In this document: positions 20,532 through 30,408 of the stretch, piece after piece | Layout: each line of letters opens with the position of its first letter | How positions within the stretch are numbered: position 1 is the first letter of the stretch | DNA from: Entrophospora sp. SA101 | Lineage: Eukaryota; Glomeromycota; Glomeromycetes; Entrophosporales; Entrophosporaceae | NCBI GenBank assembly: GCA_958430865.1 | Contig: CAUDNR010004234.1 | Location: 52,835 to 97,242, forward strand | Direction of reading: 5' to 3' | Length of the DNA stretch: 44,408 bases | Made by a program: the position numbers and the translations under genes | The notes under the pieces: model-generated | What the model was told of the DNA's origin: nothing | The model's input: the letters and a program-made list of their open reading frames with translations, nothing else | Database searches by the model: none

Positions 20532-21967
20532 TCATGATTTAATTACATTCAATTTTTTACAAAGAATTTTTTTTTTTACAGTGTTGTTAGTTTTTTGTAA
20601 CCCATCAATGCACACAGCCTCCAATCTTTTATACTCTTCCAAAGCCACCCTGGAAATTTTTAATTGGGAATAATCAAAATCAAGGGTTTGCAGTTTTTCC
20701 AATGAGGGAGCTTGACTCATTGCAACATACACTTGTCCTTCAGCAAACATACTTTCATCAACATTCAATGTTACATGTGGCAAGTCAATCCTTGAGTTTT
20801 ATGAACAGTCAGAAGAAATTGATTCCTTGATGCTCTCTTGCCATAAACTTCAAAGTAAGATGTTTCTCTTTGGAAAATAACCTTGCTTATGCTGGCCAAG
20901 GTAGGAAAGGTCACCTCAACATTCTCTTCATCATAAATTTTTGTTGCTATTGCAATAGTTCCATTGCATATTTTTTCATCAAATAACTTATTATTAAGAA
21001 ATATCACATGTGCACCTTCTTGTAAATACAATTTATGAGGCAAGTTGGTTAAGTTTTTGAATTGAGCAATCATGTGATCATCATTTGATATTTCAAATTC
21101 TGGTGTGTCTATGCATTCAGAAACCATTGGATCATTTCATGTTTTGTCAAAAGAAAGATGATTAAAGAATATTGAATTGAGGGATTGAGCTGCTTTTTGA
21201 GTGCCGACCACATGTGTGGTATCACAGAAACTACAAAGGTCAGTTTCTTTTTTGGATTATTTGCTTGCTTCTAACTGACAAATTTCCTGTTCTTATCTCT
21301 TGAAGGATCCTGTAAAATTCAACATCATTTATCTGCCTTTGTGGTGTAGTTAAGAACAATGGTAAAATTTTTTTCCAAATTGGTGATCTAAATACTTGAG
21401 AAGGACAAACTGGAGGGAATTGAGCTAGGTCCTATGACAAGTGTTGGTATTCCTTCAAAGATAAGATTGTTTTTATGAATTTTAGCAAAGGTGTTGCTAA
21501 CAAATGTGAAAAAGTCACCATCAACCATTGACACTTCTTCAATTACAAGTGCCTCAATCTTTTTTAATTCTGTTACATCTGCAGGATTGGAAAGGGCTAA
21601 TGTTTCATAACTTCCCTCCCAAAATCTTATTTTTAAGGATGAATGTATAGTTTTTCCATCAATGTTTTGGGCTGCAACACCAGTGGGAACTACCAATAGG
21701 TATTTTTTATTCTTTGATTGGAGGAAATTAATTATTTGCCTGGTCATAAAAGTTCGCCAGTTCCAGCCAAGCCAGTTAAAAAAAAGTAAGGATATTTTCC
21801 ATCTGATCTCCTATCCTAACTATTACATAAAATGCTATATATTTCATACTGTTCATTCTGAAATTGAGACATACATATTTGTCTCCCTCTTCCATAACAT
21901 ATCTCCCAACCAGGGCAACAATTGAATGCTTGGAGGCAACAATTGAATGCTTGGAAAAATTCAACAC
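20532..21967 (-). pseudogene. PIF1-like helicase, most complete but inactivated copy (copy 2)
   Basis: Read from 21967 downward: a frame ending near RIGDQMENI, then in another frame DGKYPYFFLTGLAGTG, the Walker A region (about 21750-21785), which breaks right at the Lys codon expected after GTG: one base is missing and the frame reads GTGELL-stop. A new frame continues TFMTRQIINFLQSKNKK and TGVAAQNIDGKTIHSSLKI, then Walker B as LVIEEVSMVDGDFF (21388-21747). Further frames give LFLTTPQRQINDVEFYRILQ and GTQKAAQSLNSIF, then the C-terminal half (21127-20771, 20783-20532) with FLLTVHKTQGLT and GQVYVAMSQ. Motif order is that of the PIF1 family, which is heavily multiplied in AM fungi. A 21-bp direct duplication at 21913-21953 adds damage. 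No functional product. Confidence 0.85.
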
Positions 21968-22185
21968 ATTGTTTGCCTTGTCATAATATCCTTTGAAGAT
22001 AATCTTTCTAAAAACATTGTCATTTCTATAAAGAGCAGTTCTGCTGATTGTTCCTTCAGTGGAAATTATGTGTTTAATGAAACAATTGGCAACAAAAAAT
22101 AGAACACATGTTATTTTATTTTTATTTTTTTTTTATAATTATTATTTGTTATTTATTTATTGTTTATTATTATTTTTTACAATTT

Positions 22186-22803
22186 ACAATTCATACCCTA
22201 CTGCTATTTTTTATATTGATGAAGATTTCCTTCATCACTTCAAAAAGGGCATGGTTGTTAAATAATGAATCAAATTTTCGAAATGTTGCATTTTTCTTCT
22301 TCACAATAAGCAACAGGAGAACTTTTTTCAAAAAAGCTTCATTCAATTCCTTCAACAATAACGGTTTTTTTCCACATTTCAAAAAAAGGCATGGCTTGAT
22401 GTTTTAATTAAATTAAAAATTCAAATCGTTTATGTTTTTTCACACTTTCAAAAAAAGGCATGGTCGTTTTTAATATTAGAAAAGCAATAATAAAATTAAT
22501 TCCGAATCGTTACGTTTTTTCTTCACACTTTCAAAAAAGGTATGTCGTTTTTAATATTAGAAATAATATTTTAATAAAGTTGCTACATTTCTCTTCATTT
22601 TCCAAAAGGCAAGAATCTTTTCAAAAAAATAACTTGATTTCTTTAAAATTTTTTTGAATTAATTCCAATTGTTTTTTAGTGGCGATGCTATTACTAAATC
22701 AATAATGGATTAATTTCTTGCTGGTATTTTTTAGTAATAGGAGAAAAAAAGTTTAATTTTCAAAAGGCTCGATTTTAATCAAGTGATTTCTTTTTCATTT
22801 TTA
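22186..22803. repeat. 5' tandem-repeat region of composite copy 2
   Basis: It is related to 4450-5085 of copy 1: 'tttttatattgatga.gatttccttc', several 'tttcaaaaa.ggcatgg' units and the closing 'tcaagtgatttctttttcat'. It is less similar to copy 1 than the coding part is, with several indels. Confidence 0.7.
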
Positions 22804-22811
22804 TTTTTTTA

Positions 22812-23047
22812 AATTTGGGAGAGCGATCCATTAAATCCGTTAATATTAACAATAATTTTTTTTTATGTATTCATTCTTCAAATTAAATAAATAAATATTT
22901 TATTATTTTAAATTCCAACAATAAATGTTTTTGGTTTTTTGTTAATATTATCCAATAATATTTGCTATTTTAACGGATTAACCCATTACCAATCCGTATG
23001 AAAAAACCCTTAACGGGTCCATCCGTTAAACAATCGGGTTATAACAC
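22812..23047. mobile_element. Pogo-like MITE or fragment
   Basis: 'atccattaaatccgttaa' near 22828 faces 'ttaacggattaaccc' and 'gggtccatccgttaaacaat' near 22974-23035. These 'atccgttaa' words are those found in the Tigger termini of this window. Exact termini are not resolved. Confidence 0.45.
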
Positions 23048-24619
23048 TAATTTAACAACTATACGAAAAAAGGTTAATGGTTGATAGATACAAAATTCCG
23101 AATGGTTAATTCGAATTTCACGCGCGTGAATTTCAAATTCAAAATTCATGTACAACAGCCATGTATAAAACAATCGTATATTGTGCTTCATTGTTTATCA
23201 AAAGAAGCTAGCTGCTTTTAATAAATCAATATTTGGTCTAGATAAATGATCGATCTCATACTTCCTGACATTAGAGTTTTATGTATTTCAATTTAACAAT
23301 GGAGTATGTAAATTTGCAAAATAGCATCTAATACTAATACATATATACATACAGATAATGGGGTTTTTTACGAGTTTTTGTTGTTCTCTTAGTTTAATTG
23401 GGATTTTTTAATATTGTGATCATAATCATCAGGTATTAGGTGACAAATAAAGTGACAAAAAAGGTCCAATTCCAAAAATCCGCCCATACTAACATTTCAT
23501 TCCTCGCAATATGAAAGATAAGACAAGAAAGTGAAATAGAAACGATCAGATTCACTAGATAAGATAAGAGAAAAGCTGCGTGAGTATTATAGCGAGTGTA
23601 TCCAGTCAAGAGATACCCTCAAATTGATTGATTTCATTTCATTCTTCAATTTATGAAACACAAAACTCTGAAATGATTGAGACTCGATGTATAAATGCGT
23701 TAAGGCGCAGGCAAAAAAACGTTCCAATTTGTTTCTACGATGCAGAAAATTACGTACACTAGCAAAATAAATAAGAATGTGTAATGGATACTTCCCAGAA
23801 CTTCTTCCTTTTATTTAATTAATACACGTGTGAATTCGATAGGTCGGTCATTTATTTATATCATCAATTGCTTTAAAGAATTGATTGTTGCGTCCGATTT
23901 ATCAAGTTTTACATGTGGATAAAAAAATGAAAATTTGTCACATGACAATTATTTGACTTTTAACCTATCAAAACATTTTGAACCTGGGAAATTTTGGTTC
24001 AATATCAATATCATCATGTGGACACAACCAGTAAACCCACATTCCTTTAATGCAAATTTAAAAGTGCAACATTATAGTTACCTATAAGATCCAATTTTTG
24101 TAGAAAAATATCCCGCTAATAGAAAGTTTATAGACAATAGGCCGAGTAAAAATTTTCTAGGAACATCTAATGTAAGTTTCCAGGGTCCTGCTTACATCTG
24201 GTCTAGTTTGCAGTTGGTGGCTCCTAAAGCTTTAGATAAAAAACTTTGCAAGAAAATCACATTGGATAGATGCTTACAGAAAAGGTTTGACAGGGAATTC
24301 AGCAGAATATGCAATTCGGAAATATAAGTCTCATAGACGAATGAATACCCGAGTTTGTAATTAATGAAATAGATAAATAGATAAATACTGTATATATTTT
24401 ATAAATTCGACAAAATTCCAGGCCGTGGCGCAACTGTTGGCGTCTTCAGATGAGCTGCACCATAAAATGAAGAGAAACACCAATTCCACCAGTAACCATC
24501 ATCTGAGGCTATTCCTTGTTTTAAATATTTTATTACTTGAGCAGCCATTTGATTATTTTCACCTTTAATTCTAAAGTAATCTCCTTAAGAGGAAAATATC
24601 AAATTTATACTTTCCCGCG
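23048..24619. other. Gene-free stretch
   Basis: I see no gene, RNA or clear element. It includes the perfect 14-bp palindrome TTCACGCGCGTGAA at 23117-23130. The part from about 24150 may hold decayed upstream sequence of the Tc1/mariner relic. Confidence 0.4.
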
Positions 24620-24990
24620 TGGATAGTGGCTGTAATGTTTTGGAGCTGTTCTTCTGGGCTCATTTATAAAAATCGATGGTAAAATTGCCATTAACAATGA
24701 TTTTAATAATCAAGGTTATCTGTTTCAAGATGACAATGCATCCATACATACCGCTAAGGATGGTTAAAACAAATTTTTATAAGGTTGGTCAAGACAGTCA
24801 GTCTCCTGACTCAAATAACAATGAATTGGAGACTTGTATTTGAAAAATCTAACCCAGAAAAAATTTGAATGAATTAAAGGTCGTTTTAATTGAAGAATGG
24901 AATAAAATTCCAATAGATGTTTACTTAAAATTAATTGAAAACATACTTGATAGAAATCAAGGCATGCATTGCAAGTAATGGATGGTCTAT
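24620..24990 (+). pseudogene. Tc1/mariner transposase relic
   Basis: In sequence, with frame changes: VAVMFWSCSSGLI (compare the VMVWG.FS.. block of Tc1), IKIDGKIAINNDFN, then FQDDNASIHTAKDG, which contains the second catalytic Asp in the usual Q-D-N-A-P-x-H context. QSPDSNNNELE resembles SPDLN.IE, and a VLIEEWNKIPIDVYLKLIEN C-terminal helix follows. Stops after AKDG and before EEWN confirm decay. No terminal inverted repeats were located. Confidence 0.75.
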
Positions 24991-25183
24991 TAAGTATTAA
25001 TTTAAATAAATTAATAGAAAGTTTAGATACATATTTTAGATGTTGTAAGTCATTTTTATTAATAATAAAAAAATTTGACCTATATTTTATTATAATGGTT
25101 ATAATTTATTATATACTAATTTTTAAAATTTTTTTTTTGTAATGTAGAAGTTCTCTTGATATTAAGATTCATTAGTAATGGTG

Positions 25184-26142
25184 TTAGTTAATAGAAGCGT
25201 TAGTATTAATATTAGTGTCAGTATTATTTATTGATGATTTAGATTCATTATTTGGTTGTGATGAAGATTTCTGATTTTGTTGAGCAAGAAACCGTCTTTA
25301 AATAATAATAATAATTAGTTATATATTTTCTTCCCATAAAAATAATAATAATAAATACTAACTTTCTAGCTTGTAAAACCATTGCATCTTTTTTCATTTG
25401 TAATATTTTTTGCCTTTTTTCAGGTGTAGCTTCCCATACTTTTGGTGGCTCATTTGGAACAACATCTTGTTTAACAGCCTCATGAAGCTTATATTTATCA
25501 ATGAGTGATTTATGATTTGGAGTTACATTTGAATATGATGATGTTGTTGCTGTTGGTGGCGGACGAGGTGGTGGTGGCTTCATATATATTTTTCCATAAA
25601 GAATTTTCATCAATTTTTGTTTTTTTTTGTATTTTTTTGTATACAAGTATATAGGAGAATTATATTATAAATACCATTGGAAGACTGCTATTATTTCTAA
25701 GAATATTTTCACAAGTAACTTCTACTGATCCAGTTTTTTGAAGATCATATTTTATTGCAGCGGTTGGTATATCAGGAAACATTGAATGCACCGTTTCAAT
25801 CTATGAAAAGGGAAAAAAGTTAGCAAAAAAGAATTGACTATTAAAATAAATAAATGTCTCTCTTATAAAGGAAACAAATGAATGGATATAGATACCATCT
25901 CGGGAGTTACATGTCTAAGTCTAAATCTAGGACGTTCATCTTGATTAATTATTCTAAGAGTTCTTGCTGTATATTTTTTTTGATCAAAAATGTTAAAATT
26001 ATTTTTAATAGATTGTATGAAAAATAAAATAAAAAAGGAAAAACTTACTTATCATTCGGTAAAAAAATACTCCAAGAATAGAAAAAAGGATCGCAACAAT
26101 ACTTAATATTATATCATTTCTATTTATTATTATTATGGCCAT
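25184..26142 (-). CDS. CUE-domain, N-terminally membrane-anchored protein (Cue1-like)
   Basis: Five exons on the minus strand: 26142-26049, 25966-25896, 25800-25675, 25577-25363 and 25295-25184, all GT-AG, 618 nt, 205 residues. The protein begins with one hydrophobic segment (residues about 11-27, IILSIVAILFSILGVFFY). A CUE domain follows in exon 3: ETVHSMFPDIPTAAIKYDLQ with TGSVE.TCENIL and SLP, which has the MFP motif and the di-leucine-type ending that bind ubiquitin. Next come a Pro-rich linker, then KVWEATPEKRQKILQMKKDA and MVLQARKRFLAQQ, a basic helix. In fungi this arrangement belongs to Cue1-type proteins, which recruit and activate the Ubc7 conjugating enzyme at the ER membrane for ERAD; that role is inferred. 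The Asn/Ser/Thr-rich C-terminus is low complexity. It is an intact host gene between repeat blocks. Confidence 0.8.
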
Positions 26143-26504
26143 GGTAAAATAAAAATTGAAAGGGAATTTGTTTTAGAAATTTTTTCTCCAACACTTTGAT
26201 TTTGATCGACATTCAAAATTATCACATTACATTTTAGTATATGATCGACACAAAACGACCTATTTCCAGAAGCACTAATCTTTTCTGATATAAATAAATT
26301 ACCATCATTAGATGAATATACCGTTTAATAAATTATTATTATGTAAGTTGAATAAATTTCATATTAATATACCATATAGTCCTGAAAGATAGCAAGCATC
26401 ACATTTTTACAATCATTTAACGGATTTTTTAACCATTATTTTGAAAATTTGTGACCTCTCTAAAAATTTTATAACTTTGAACCTTACAAAATTTCTCTTA
26501 CAGG

Positions 26505-26770
26505 CTATCAATTGAGTGCCTTGGAACAAAACTGCAGAAGGATTATACCCACAGCTTGCTTGGTTATTGAACCTTTACCTAAATTTCCATTGTTTATGGT
26601 AAAACCAATAAAATTGGTAATTTTGAGCCATTACAAAAATTTTTTTTACTAATATAAATAGAAAAATCCTCAGACAGGCTAATTGAGTAAGAAATATTCC
26701 CACAGCTTGATTGGTTATCAAACCTTTACATTTTAAAGTTTATCTAAATTCCCATTCTTTATAGTAAAAA
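26505..26770. repeat. Imperfect direct duplication
   Basis: 'cccacagcttg.ttggttat', 'aacctttac' and 'aaattcccatt.tttat' occur in the same order at about 26520-26600 and 26674-26765. No coding potential is visible in 26143-26780. Confidence 0.5.
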
Positions 26771-26781
26771 TTGAACTTTGG

Positions 26782-27322
26782 ATGGTGGTTGAAATTATTT
26801 TAGGAGTTTAGGCTCCTAAACTAGTGGCGAAACTCAAAAATTGCCTAAACTGTCAAACCTATGATTAAAAATTTATAAATAACAAAACTTTAACATATTA
26901 ATCTATTAATTTAGTTTTGACTTTATTATTATCATTATAACAAAATATTTCAAAATAATGTAATAAAATACATTTCCTATTTTTTTCTTTTTCATAAAGA
27001 GACATGGCTAATTTGTCTTCCAAATGGACAACCACCACCATTAAAAAGCAAAATCTAAACAAAGTTATAGTTGGACATTGGCAAGTAAAAGCTTATCTAA
27101 CAGTCCAGGTCATAACATGCATAGTTAGAAATTTAAACACTAATATTAATATATTAATAAGTTTTGCCAGTTTGGGAGTTTTGCCCACAGTTTAGGAATT
27201 TCACCCATAGTTTAGGCAATTTTTGAGTTTCACCAATTTCACCAGAAAGTTTTCAAGGGCAAAATTAGGTCTAAACCAAAATTGCCTAAATGCCTAAACT
27301 ATAGGTTAGTTTTGGCCACCAT
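26782..27322. mobile_element. Foldback/MITE-like element with nested inverted repeats
   Basis: The outer ends are ATGGTGG (26782) and CCACCAT (27316-27322). An inner arm of 26 bp, starting GGCGAAACTCAAAAATTGCC at 26826-26851, is matched with one mismatch by the inverted arm at 27209-27234. A tight hairpin AGTTTAGG-CT-CCTAAACT sits near the left arm. No target duplication is clear. A related terminus ('tttcaaccaccatt') occurs at about 40548-40561. The short frame at 27004 lies inside and is not a gene. Confidence 0.65.
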
Positions 27323-27362
27323 TAGGTTGTCTAACGTCAAAATAGTATTTAGACAAAAATGT

Positions 27363-27530
27363 CCAAATATCTAAATTGGGGCATACTGCAGCAAAACCAG
27401 ACAAAGTGAACATTGGTGTTACTAAGGATTTCAGGGATTAAAATTTAGTCATTTGTAATGTGATTATAATTAACAGTTTTATACCTCATTTTCTATCTTG
27501 AGTGATATATAGAACTGACCTCATATAAAA
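27363..27530 (-). repeat. Dispersed repeat, inverted partner of 9782-9962
   Basis: The reverse complement matches 9782-9962 over most of its length and carries about 20 extra bases around 'actaaggatt'. It adjoins the foldback element on its left. Confidence 0.7.
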
Positions 27531-29412
27531 ATAATAAAAATTTGCTTAGAATTAAATAATATTTGTTATTTTTTTTTTGTATATTAAAAAGGTGGTGGTG
27601 ATTATTAACCTGTTGCTTGCTACTCTACTCTATTTATATATATAAAAAATAGACATGGTTTAGCTTTTTTGTTGTTATCAATACTTGTACATGAATACCT
27701 GATTATTCAATACATTTTATGTTGTAATTGACATAACAAGCAATTGTGTGCATAAATGAAACTTTTAATAATGTGTCTACTCAGATCTCTGGAGTGCACA
27801 AGAATAAATAAATGGGGAGGATCAAAAAAATATTACAGTTCCCATTGTATAAATTCCATGAATAATAAATCTGATGTGGATCACAGGTGTCAGATTTAAT
27901 TGAAATTTTCCTATCACAAACATACAAGTTAGTGCTTTCACACACCCTCATAATTGTGAAATTTCTTCCACAAGTGAAGGCCACCCACATATTGGAAGGC
28001 TTTGGACAAAACTCCTCTTATCTTCCCCTTGGATCAGGCTTGGCTGTTTCCATATGAGCATTGATCACTGATAGCTGGTGCTTGTGTGATGATTGTATGG
28101 TGTTACACCCTTCTAGAATAAAGTCAATGTTAAAACTGGTTCAAAATCCTTCAACTCAGGATGTTGCAACCTGGATTTTTTTTTTTTGGATTTTCCCTGA
28201 ATTCAGAGTTTTGAGTCCTGGGTTGCTGTCTGATCAGTGGCACGCCTACTCACCAATAACTCTACCCCCATTTATTTAAATAACAAGTTCAGTTGGTCAA
28301 CAAAAATCAAAGAGAAACAGAAAATTTATGAAAATGATTAATTTATACATAACATACCAAAATCTGAACCATTTATAACTTTTTTTTTGTTAGCCATGTT
28401 GCTGACAAAGATATATATAATCATGCAATAATTGTAATCTATAGGACAGGGGACTGATTGGGCAAAAACCCCTAACCAAAATTATAAATTGGTTAGTATC
28501 AAAGAAACAGAGAATTTATGAAAATGATTATACAAAACAAACACTATTTTACAACTTTCCTCTTAACATCAGAGCCCAATGCAATTTCAGGGCCACCAAC
28601 CCTGCTCTGAATTGTGACCTCCGTGCTTGAAACAAGTTGCAGATTCTCTTTGCTTTGATGATCTGGATGTTTATGCGCACCTAATATTACAATTCATCAA
28701 CAGAGTTGCAACTTGGTCACAGAGCCATCCTTGCCCTAGAGGTGGGATCATTGCAGGTGACTTTTCGGCTAACATGGCAGCCTTCTCTGGTCTGAGGGAA
28801 GATTAGTGAAAGTGTCATTGATGATTGATGCAGTCTCAATAAACTTCCAGGGCCATGCGCCTCCCCCCTGGTATTGAAGGCATCATCATATCCATAGGGC
28901 GGAGCAGGTCAGATTAGCCTTGTGTACACGAGGAATGTGTGAGAATGACTGTAAAGTGTTCAAGGTAACATGCATGCTTCAACGTCTGCTAATTTCCGAT
29001 AATCAAACATCGCATACCGAAATGTTTCATACTTGAAATTTTTCATATTGAAATGTTTCTTTTTCAACAGTGTATTGCCTTGACATCTTCTTGTAATTAT
29101 ATATTGATAACAGTATTATTATTACGATTATGCAAAGCAAAATATTATCAATGAAAATCTTGTAATTACCCAGCAAAGATCTGCTCGCGTTTTTGATTCC
29201 AATTAAAATATTTATAAACTAAAATAAAAGACACCTCATTTATATCAATACAAATAAAAAATAGTACCTCTGGTTAGTTATTAACACGTATTCTTTAGGA
29301 GACCCAAGCCAAACCAAACAACAGCACTCACGTTTTGTCACCTTGGACTCTGTCAAAAAATAAATTGTTTTTCCAAAAAAAAAAATCAAAATCAATTCGC
29401 GTCTGTCCTATG
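27531..29412. other. Gene-free stretch with old repeat fragments
   Basis: Parts (27780-28280, 28560-28930) are less AT-rich and hold short open frames on both strands, but none matches a family I know. A direct repeat 'aaa.aaacagaaaatttatg' followed by 'aaaatgatta' occurs near 28310 and 28500. The segment 28980-29070 has repeated 'gaaatgtttc' words. It probably consists of decayed mobile elements. Confidence 0.4.
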
Positions 29413-29550
29413 GTGCAAGTCACCTAGTCCCGCAACTTGCTGCGCCTCGTGACCAATTTTGGGAAAAATCATCAAAACTCAGAATTGTAAGTTATTCTCA
29501 AAAATGCAATAAAATTTTTATATCACGTGAGCTTTAATGGTGATACAAAT
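29413..29550 (+). repeat. Dispersed repeat, second copy at 44271-44408
   Basis: It starts 'tatggtgcaagtcacctagt' and contains 'cccgcaacttgctgcgcctc', 'ccaattttgggaaaaatcat' and 'atatcacgtgagctttaatg'. The same order with a few substitutions is found at the right end of the window in the same orientation. The boundary on the left is sharp (preceding sequences differ). It carries no gene. Confidence 0.85.
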
Positions 29551-29608
29551 TAAAAAAAATATTTATATTAATATATATAATGTTATAACATTGCTAAAAA
29601 AAATTTTC

Positions 29609-29673
29609 CTTCTTCATGTGAAGAAGCAAATGCTCATGCGGAAAGCATTCTTTGAGAGCTTTGCCCTCAAAGA
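29609..29673. other. Pair of hairpins next to the second gap
   Basis: CTTCTTCA-TG-TGAAGAAG at 29609-29626 and ATTCTTTGAG...CTCAAAGAAT near 29648-29675 (10-bp arms, short loop) are perfect inverted repeats only a few tens of bases apart. They could be part of a foldback element cut by the gap. No function is assigned. Confidence 0.5.
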
Positions 29674-29690
29674 ATTTTTGGACACCATAC

Positions 29691-29700
29691 NNNNNNNNNN
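29691..29700. other. Assembly gap (10 N)
   Basis: Ten Ns separate unrelated sequence from the interior of a PIF1 helicase copy. The join is therefore not contiguous evidence for gene structure. Confidence 0.95.
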
Positions 29701-30267
29701 ATGCATAGACACACCAGAATTTGAAATATCAAATGATGATCACATGATTGCTCAATTCAAAAACTTAACAAACTTGCCTCATAAATTGTATTTACAAGAA
29801 GGTGCACATGTGATATTTCTTAATAATAAGTTATTTGATGAAAAAATATGCAATGGAACTATTGGAATAGCAACAAAAATTTATGATGAAGAGAATGTTG
29901 AGGTGACCTTTCCTACCTTGGCCAGCATAAGCAAGGTTATTGTCCAAAGAGAAACATCTTACTTTGAAGTTTATGGTAAGAGAGCATCAAGGAATCAATT
30001 TCTTCTGACTGTTCATAAAACTCAAGGATTGACTTGCCACATGTAACATTGAATGTTGATGAAAGTATGTTTGCTGAAGGACAAGTGTATGTTGCAATGA
30101 GTCAAGCTCCCTCATTGGAAAAACTGCAAACCCTTGATTTTGATTATTCCCAATTAAAAATTTCCAGGGTGGCTTTGGAAGAGTATAAAAGATTGGAGGC
30201 TGTGTGCATTGATGGGTTACAAAAAACTAACAACACTGTAAAAAAAAAATTCTTTGTAAAAAATTGA
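29701..30267 (+). pseudogene. PIF1-like helicase C-terminal part, copy 3 (inverted)
   Basis: The sequence matches the C-terminal halves at 4238-3643 and 21127-20532 but lies on the plus strand. It starts at CIDTPEFEI immediately after the gap, has FLLTVHKTQGLT, then the same frame break before PHVTLNVDESMF and GQVYVAMSQ. It keeps Gly as in copy 1 at the position where copy 2 has Ala, and has VIVQ where copies 1 and 2 have VIFQ. Not functional. Confidence 0.85.
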
Positions 30268-30408
30268 ATGTAATTAAATCATGATGTATCTAAATTTTAA
30301 ATTCCTGAAAAAATTCCATGCTGATGCTTGTGTAATGTGATGATTACACAAACTCGCTGCAACCTATTAAAATCTTGTTTAATTCATCACTACATTACAT
30401 AACATTAA

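Larger units (their letters stand above)
17807..22803 (-). repeat. Composite repeat, copy 2
   Basis: Same content and orientation as copy 1, with constant offset from about 17794 to 21330, then an extra ~850 bp carrying the helicase ATPase region, then the 5' tandem-repeat region. Its left end is cut by the gap. It continues on the right into 'tttgggagagcgatcc', which resembles the sequence beyond the copy 3 terminus ('ttgggagagtgatcatg'). Confidence 0.8.

Noticed and set aside
21662..21925. Plus-strand frame of 87 codons in composite copy 2
   Set aside because: It is antisense to the PIF1 helicase Walker region, which is clearly the coding strand.
27004..27195. 63-codon frame starting MANLSSKWTTTTIKK
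   Set aside because: It lies within the foldback element between its inverted arms and has no recognisable family.
28061..28279. 72-codon frame, Cys/Trp-rich
   Set aside because: It contains a translated poly-T run and no motif; probably chance in a less AT-rich repeat remnant.
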